From the NCBI GenBank assembly GCA_002396505.1, contig DGYA01000047.1, positions 11,476 through 20,032 of the forward strand: 8,557 bases of DNA, written 5' to 3'. Below the pieces are notes generated by a model. The model was given only the letters and a program-made list of their open reading frames with translations. It had not been told where the DNA came from and did no database searches. The DNA comes from Cyanobacteria bacterium UBA5018. GTDB lineage: Bacteria > Cyanobacteriota > Cyanobacteriia > PCC-6307 > Cyanobiaceae. Below are positions 6,225-8,557 of this stretch, piece after piece. Position 1 is the stretch's first letter. Each line of letters opens with the position of its first letter. Both the position numbers and the translations under genes were made by a program.

Positions 6225-7378
6225 TCAATACCGGTAAATCGCAGCTATTCCGGTCTTGGTGGGCATTCGCTCGCTGGGGACTACGACTACCTGTCCATGC
6301 ATCGTTATAGTAAGTCTCCCCAGGTCGTCGAGAATGTCATTCACCTTGGGATTGTTTAACTTGCTCAATTCAATATTTCCTGTCTCAATGTTAATGCGGC
6401 CTGGAACTTCGCGGCAGGCTTCGATCAGCAGTTTGGAAACCCGTCCGCCCACAACCGCTTTGGCAACATGTACTAGATCGTCGTCACCGAGTTCCTCAGC
6501 TTTTGCATTACCAAATTCCTCCACCAGTGTGTCCAGGCGTGCCAGATAATAAGGTTCCATCAGTTGCCAGGCGCGCTGGCGTAGTTCTGCAATTGACGAC
6601 AGTGCATCGGGGTAAGATTCAATACTTTCACGCATTAGAAATGGATTATGGCTGACAGAATGAAACAGGTGATGGTGTTCTGGCAGCGCCGCAAGGATGA
6701 GCGGCAAGCCAGATGGTTGAGAGTGTTGTTCCATGACGGCGCGGTCTACGGCACGGAAAAATCGTTCTGCATCTATGTCCACCTCAGGCTCTCCCCCACC
6801 ATGGCCGTGATGAATGGGCGAGTGCCCAACGCCTACGCCTCCGTAGGAAGCGACAGTTTGGCTTGGCACGGTTAACTCTTCTCCCAGCGCATCAATCATG
6901 GTTCGCGGCACACCCTGGGCTGGTTCAATCTCGTCTAAGACATCACGGTTACCCTCGAAGAGCTTGATCTGCTTCCGGCTCAGGCCGAGAATTTGATAGC
7001 GGTCTGCCGACTGAAGGATGCGCAATAGGGGTTTAATATGTAAGCTATCCGCTACAACCGCCAATTCTTCGACCGGCCGTTGGAGCTTGTAAACCCGGAA
7101 CAAGTCCCTTGCCGCCAGCACGGCAAGCCCATCGAGGGTATGATTCCAGAAGTCGTGATTTTTAGCCAATACCTGAAATGGTTTCAGTATTTGCTGTGTC
7201 TCATCTTTTGTGAATTGTTGAAGGAGAGACTCTTCCAATTCCCTCACGAGATTACCAAATCGAATCGGATCTTGTTGATTGTCAGGCCCATGCCGATGGG
7301 TAGGCTGATAAAGCGAAAGGCAGGGGGCTCACAATTTAGCCATAGCCCATTTGCGTAGTCTCTGTTTAGTTCACTCAT
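6225..7378 (-). pseudogene. baeRF-family (bacterial archaeo-eukaryotic release factor-like) protein, frameshifted near N-terminus
   Basis: The main frame (GTG 7247 to TGA 6225) gives 340 residues, but the true gene appears to start at ATG 7378. That ATG opens MSELNRDYANGLWLNCEPP. The family continuation PCLSLYQPTHRHGPDNQQ is found one frame away and runs directly into the 340-residue frame (QDPIRFGNLVRELEES). One missing base in the C5 tract at 7327-7323 explains the switch; restoring it gives 384 residues, the length I expect for the family. Downstream landmarks are DFWNHTLDGLAV, LHIKPLLRILQSADRYQILGL, the His-rich GVGVGHSPIHHGHGGG, VDIDAERFFRAVDRAV and a C-terminal GIAAIYRY. Such proteins are related to aRF1/eRF1 and Pelota domains and are predicted to act at the ribosome; biochemical proof is lacking. 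The gene is monocistronic here. A GTG-initiated, truncated but working protein is possible, though it would lack a conserved block. Confidence 0.75.
7323..7327 (-). other. Five-base homopolymer at the baeRF frameshift
   Basis: On the coding strand the tract reads GAG-CCCCC-TGCC. Six C residues would give GAG CCC CCC TGC (Glu-Pro-Pro-Cys), joining the two family-like frames. With five, the upstream frame ends after a short run (TGA at 7247-7249 region) and the downstream frame meets an upstream TGA. Confidence 0.7.
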
Positions 7379-7505
7379 TGATTTTCTTTAGATTGAATTT
7401 CAGGCGTAATGTGATTGGGCATTTAAGCGGATTTTTACTCTTTCATGTACCTGATAATGTTACGATTATTGCATTCGCTAAATTTGTGGATAAATTCATG
7501 GCTAA

Positions 7506-7557
7506 ATCTACCCATGCCTGTATCTACGCCCATGGCTGGATCTACGCCCGTGACTAT
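7506..7557. repeat. Short imperfect 16-18-bp tandem repeat
   Basis: Three units start at 7506, 7522 and 7540, each opening ATCTACSCC or ATCTACCC. Units 2 and 3 (ATCTACGCCCATGGCTGG and ATCTACGCCCGTGACTAT) agree at 14 of 18 bases. A weaker upstream unit (7488-7505) shares ATAAATTCATGGCT. Confidence 0.6.
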
Positions 7558-7571
7558 GGGTGTATCTGGAG

Positions 7572-7716
7572 AAATTTCTATATCTCGCCGCTCTCATGAT
7601 GCGAGCAGCATTTGCGGTAACTTGCTGTCTCCCTGAAACGCGTGAGTCGAATGGGAATTTTTTAGAGTTGCTAACATACTTGAGCACCAACAATGGGCAT
7701 AAGGCCGCTTTGGATA
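7572..7716 (+). repeat. Dispersed degenerate repeat, copy B
   Basis: First of two tandem copies about 144 bp long. It contains ATCTCGCCGCTCTCATGATG, then ACTTGCTG (7620-7627), then a GAAACGCGTGAGTCGAATGG block aligned to copy A. One frame (from 7626 to the TAA at 7722-7724) reads RESNGNFLELLTYLS, matching the EVEGDFYELLYILS reading of copy C. This suggests decay of a coding sequence. Confidence 0.45.
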
Positions 7717-7872
7717 AATCTTAATCTTGCTGATCGCATGATTTAAAAAGCCTAGGAGCGACTTACATTGCCCTGGTTTGCGGAAGTTGAGGGGGATTTT
7801 TATGAATTACTATATATCTTGTCGGCAATAGCTCTAATTCCAGTGTCGTTTATTCAATTTATCGATTGTTGA
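7717..7872 (+). repeat. Dispersed degenerate repeat, copy C
   Basis: Second tandem copy, directly after copy B. It begins AATCTTAATCTTGCTGATCG, closest to copy A, and later holds TTTGCGGAAGTTGAGGGGG. The frame from a stop at 7753-7755 to TGA 7870-7872 reads LPWFAEVEGDFYELLYILSA. Differences from copy B fall partly at third codon positions (GAA/GAG, TTA/TTG), as expected for former coding DNA. No start codon or complete domain is visible. Confidence 0.45.
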
Positions 7873-7897
7873 TGTTAGCGGTCGCCGGGCTGCGGTG

Positions 7898-8041
7898 TAT
7901 TGGCGCTGTGCAGTGCACTGATGCTGTGCTATTCACTGATGATGTGTAGAGCAATGATGATATGTAGAGCACTGATGCTCCGCAGTTCACTGATGCTGCA
8001 GACTGCATTGATGCTGCGGACTGCATCGATGCCGTGAGAAA
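7898..8041. repeat. 18-bp tandem array, eight copies
   Basis: Units start every 18 bp at 7898, 7916, 7934, 7952, 7970, 7988, 8006 and 8024. The core is CACTGATGCTG with a more variable seven-base tail (TGCTATT, TGTAGAG, GCAGACTG-type). The first and last units are the most degenerate, as usual at array edges. There is no unit-length spacer between copies, so this is not a CRISPR. One plus frame stays open through the array (hydrophobic, Met/Leu-rich, to a TGA at 8035-8037 region), which follows from the period and is not taken as a gene. Confidence 0.85.
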
Positions 8042-8235
8042 CCTTCGGTATATGCTGACCCGATGGTTTGGCTTGTGCGATGGCTACCTCCTTTGTCTGA
8101 CCTTAACAGCATAGATTTTGCTTTCATTTATTGATACTGCAAAAGCAAAGCAGAGCGGTGGCTGATCTGCATCGGATACCTTAGCGTTTTGGCTCACCAA
8201 GCTCCAGGGGCCCAGTGCATCCCAGGTATGATTAT

Positions 8236-8343
8236 GGGCACCTCGAAATGCCCATTTCGCTCACTGGAGCGAGGGGCAGGCAAGTTGCCGAAATGCCTCT
8301 CCTGGCATGGCATCACTTGATCTTGACATATTTCGAGGTGCCC
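8236..8343. mobile_element. MITE-like element with 14-bp terminal inverted repeats and TTAT target duplication
   Basis: GGGCACCTCGAAAT (8236-8249) is the exact reverse complement of ATTTCGAGGTGCCC (8330-8343). TTAT flanks both ends (8232-8235 and 8344-8347), as expected of a 4-bp target-site duplication. The 108-bp body has no coding capacity and is full of small palindromes: CGAAAT/ATTTCG (8244-8259), CGCTC/GAGCG (8258-8271), GGCAA/TTGCC (8279-8289 region) and ATGCC/GGCAT (8293-8308 region). This fits a non-autonomous miniature element mobilised by a transposase encoded elsewhere. The 4-bp duplication would suit an IS5-like parent, but the family is only a guess. Confidence 0.7.
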
Positions 8344-8350
8344 TTATAAA
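8323..8350 (+). promoter_or_regulatory. Near-consensus sigma70 promoter spanning the right end of the MITE
   Basis: TTGACA (8323-8328) and TATAAA (8345-8350) are separated by 16 bp. The -35 is a perfect match and lies inside the element. The -10 matches five of six and lies just outside, overlapping the TTAT duplication. Transcription would run rightward toward the window edge; no gene is seen in the remaining ~200 bp. Confidence 0.5.
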
Positions 8351-8372
8351 ACACCCTCCTATGGCTCCAGGC

Positions 8373-8408
8373 TGGCTGCTAATGCACCAAAATGGCTGCT
8401 AATCCACC
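8373..8408 (+). repeat. Pair of 16-bp direct repeats, 20-bp period
   Basis: TGGCTGCTAATGCACC (8373-8388) and TGGCTGCTAATCCACC (8393-8408) differ at one base and are spaced 20 bp start to start, about two helical turns. They lie 23 bp downstream of the predicted -10 box, so they could be protein-binding half-sites or a simple duplication. Confidence 0.55.
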
Positions 8409-8557
8409 GGAAGCGTATTGGCGCCACAATGGGTTGACCTTGCTACGCATTAGTCCAGGAATAAGTGTTGTAATATACGGCAACTGCCTCTGTGGCTTAA
8501 GATGTGTTATGGCATTAATCTCATGGGTACCCCTTGTCAAGCGACATCCGCTTTTGG

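Larger units (their letters stand above)
7379..8557. other. Long gene-poor, repeat-rich interval
   Basis: No open frame here has a recognisable product on either strand. The interval holds an 18-bp-type mini-array (7506-7557), repeat copies B and C, an eight-copy 18-bp array, a 108-bp MITE-like element, a predicted promoter and a pair of 20-bp-spaced direct repeats, listed separately. Between 8042 and 8231 I see only one 8-bp stem (TTTGCTTT at 8117-8124 with AAAGCAAA at 8142-8149). A short frame starting ATG 8502 runs off the window edge and cannot be judged. Confidence 0.6.

Noticed and set aside
6256..6875. Plus-strand open frames opposite the baeRF gene
   Set aside because: The minus strand carries a recognisable family protein across the whole stretch; the plus frames are shadows.
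7508..7693. Minus-strand frame rich in His, Gly and Arg
   Set aside because: It is produced by the short tandem repeat at 7506-7557 and part of repeat copy B, with no coding support.
7898..8041. Possible CRISPR array
   Set aside because: The units are contiguous 18-mers without unique spacers, and no cas genes are present.

Overview
The window looks like a bacterial chromosome segment, most likely from a cyanobacterium of the Synechococcus/Cyanobium kind. That is an inference. It rests on one HIP1 octamer (GCGATCGC at 4201-4208), mostly weak or absent Shine-Dalgarno sites, a three-gene HlyD/permease/ATPase exporter of a type common in cyanobacteria, and many short intergenic repeats. No rRNA, tRNA, CRISPR array or intact transposase was found.

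Layout. Positions 1-729 (+) hold the C-terminal part of a sulfotransferase-like protein cut by the window edge. Positions 730-1066 hold a decayed coding-like stretch and a 15-bp tandem array that ends 5 nt before the next start codon. Positions 1067-4455 (+) form a MacA/MacB-like exporter operon: periplasmic adaptor, permease and ATPase. The permease is broken by one extra G in a run of seven. On the minus strand, converging on the operon and overlapping its last gene by 53 bp, are an FkbM-type methyltransferase (4403-5140) and a class I SAM methyltransferase (5326-5955). Positions 6225-7378 (-) encode a bacterial archaeo-eukaryotic release factor (baeRF) family protein. Its conserved N-terminus lies in another reading frame, because one base is missing from a five-base homopolymer.

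Positions 7379-8557 have no convincing gene but are dense in repeats: a short ~18-bp array, two tandem copies of a decayed coding-like repeat (a third copy lies between the two methyltransferase genes), an eight-copy 18-bp array, and a 108-bp MITE-like element with 14-bp perfect terminal inverted repeats and a 4-bp target duplication (TTAT). The right end of that element supplies the -35 box of a near-consensus outward promoter.

How the genes may work together. The sulfotransferase-like protein and the two methyltransferases are typical of cell-surface glycan or secondary-metabolite modification, and the exporter could move such a product across the envelope. This is inference from neighbourhood only. 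The baeRF protein is probably unrelated and is expected to act on the ribosome or in translation quality control. I see no clearly new multi-gene system. The most notable points are the two homopolymer frameshifts, the MITE with its hybrid promoter, and the repeat families.
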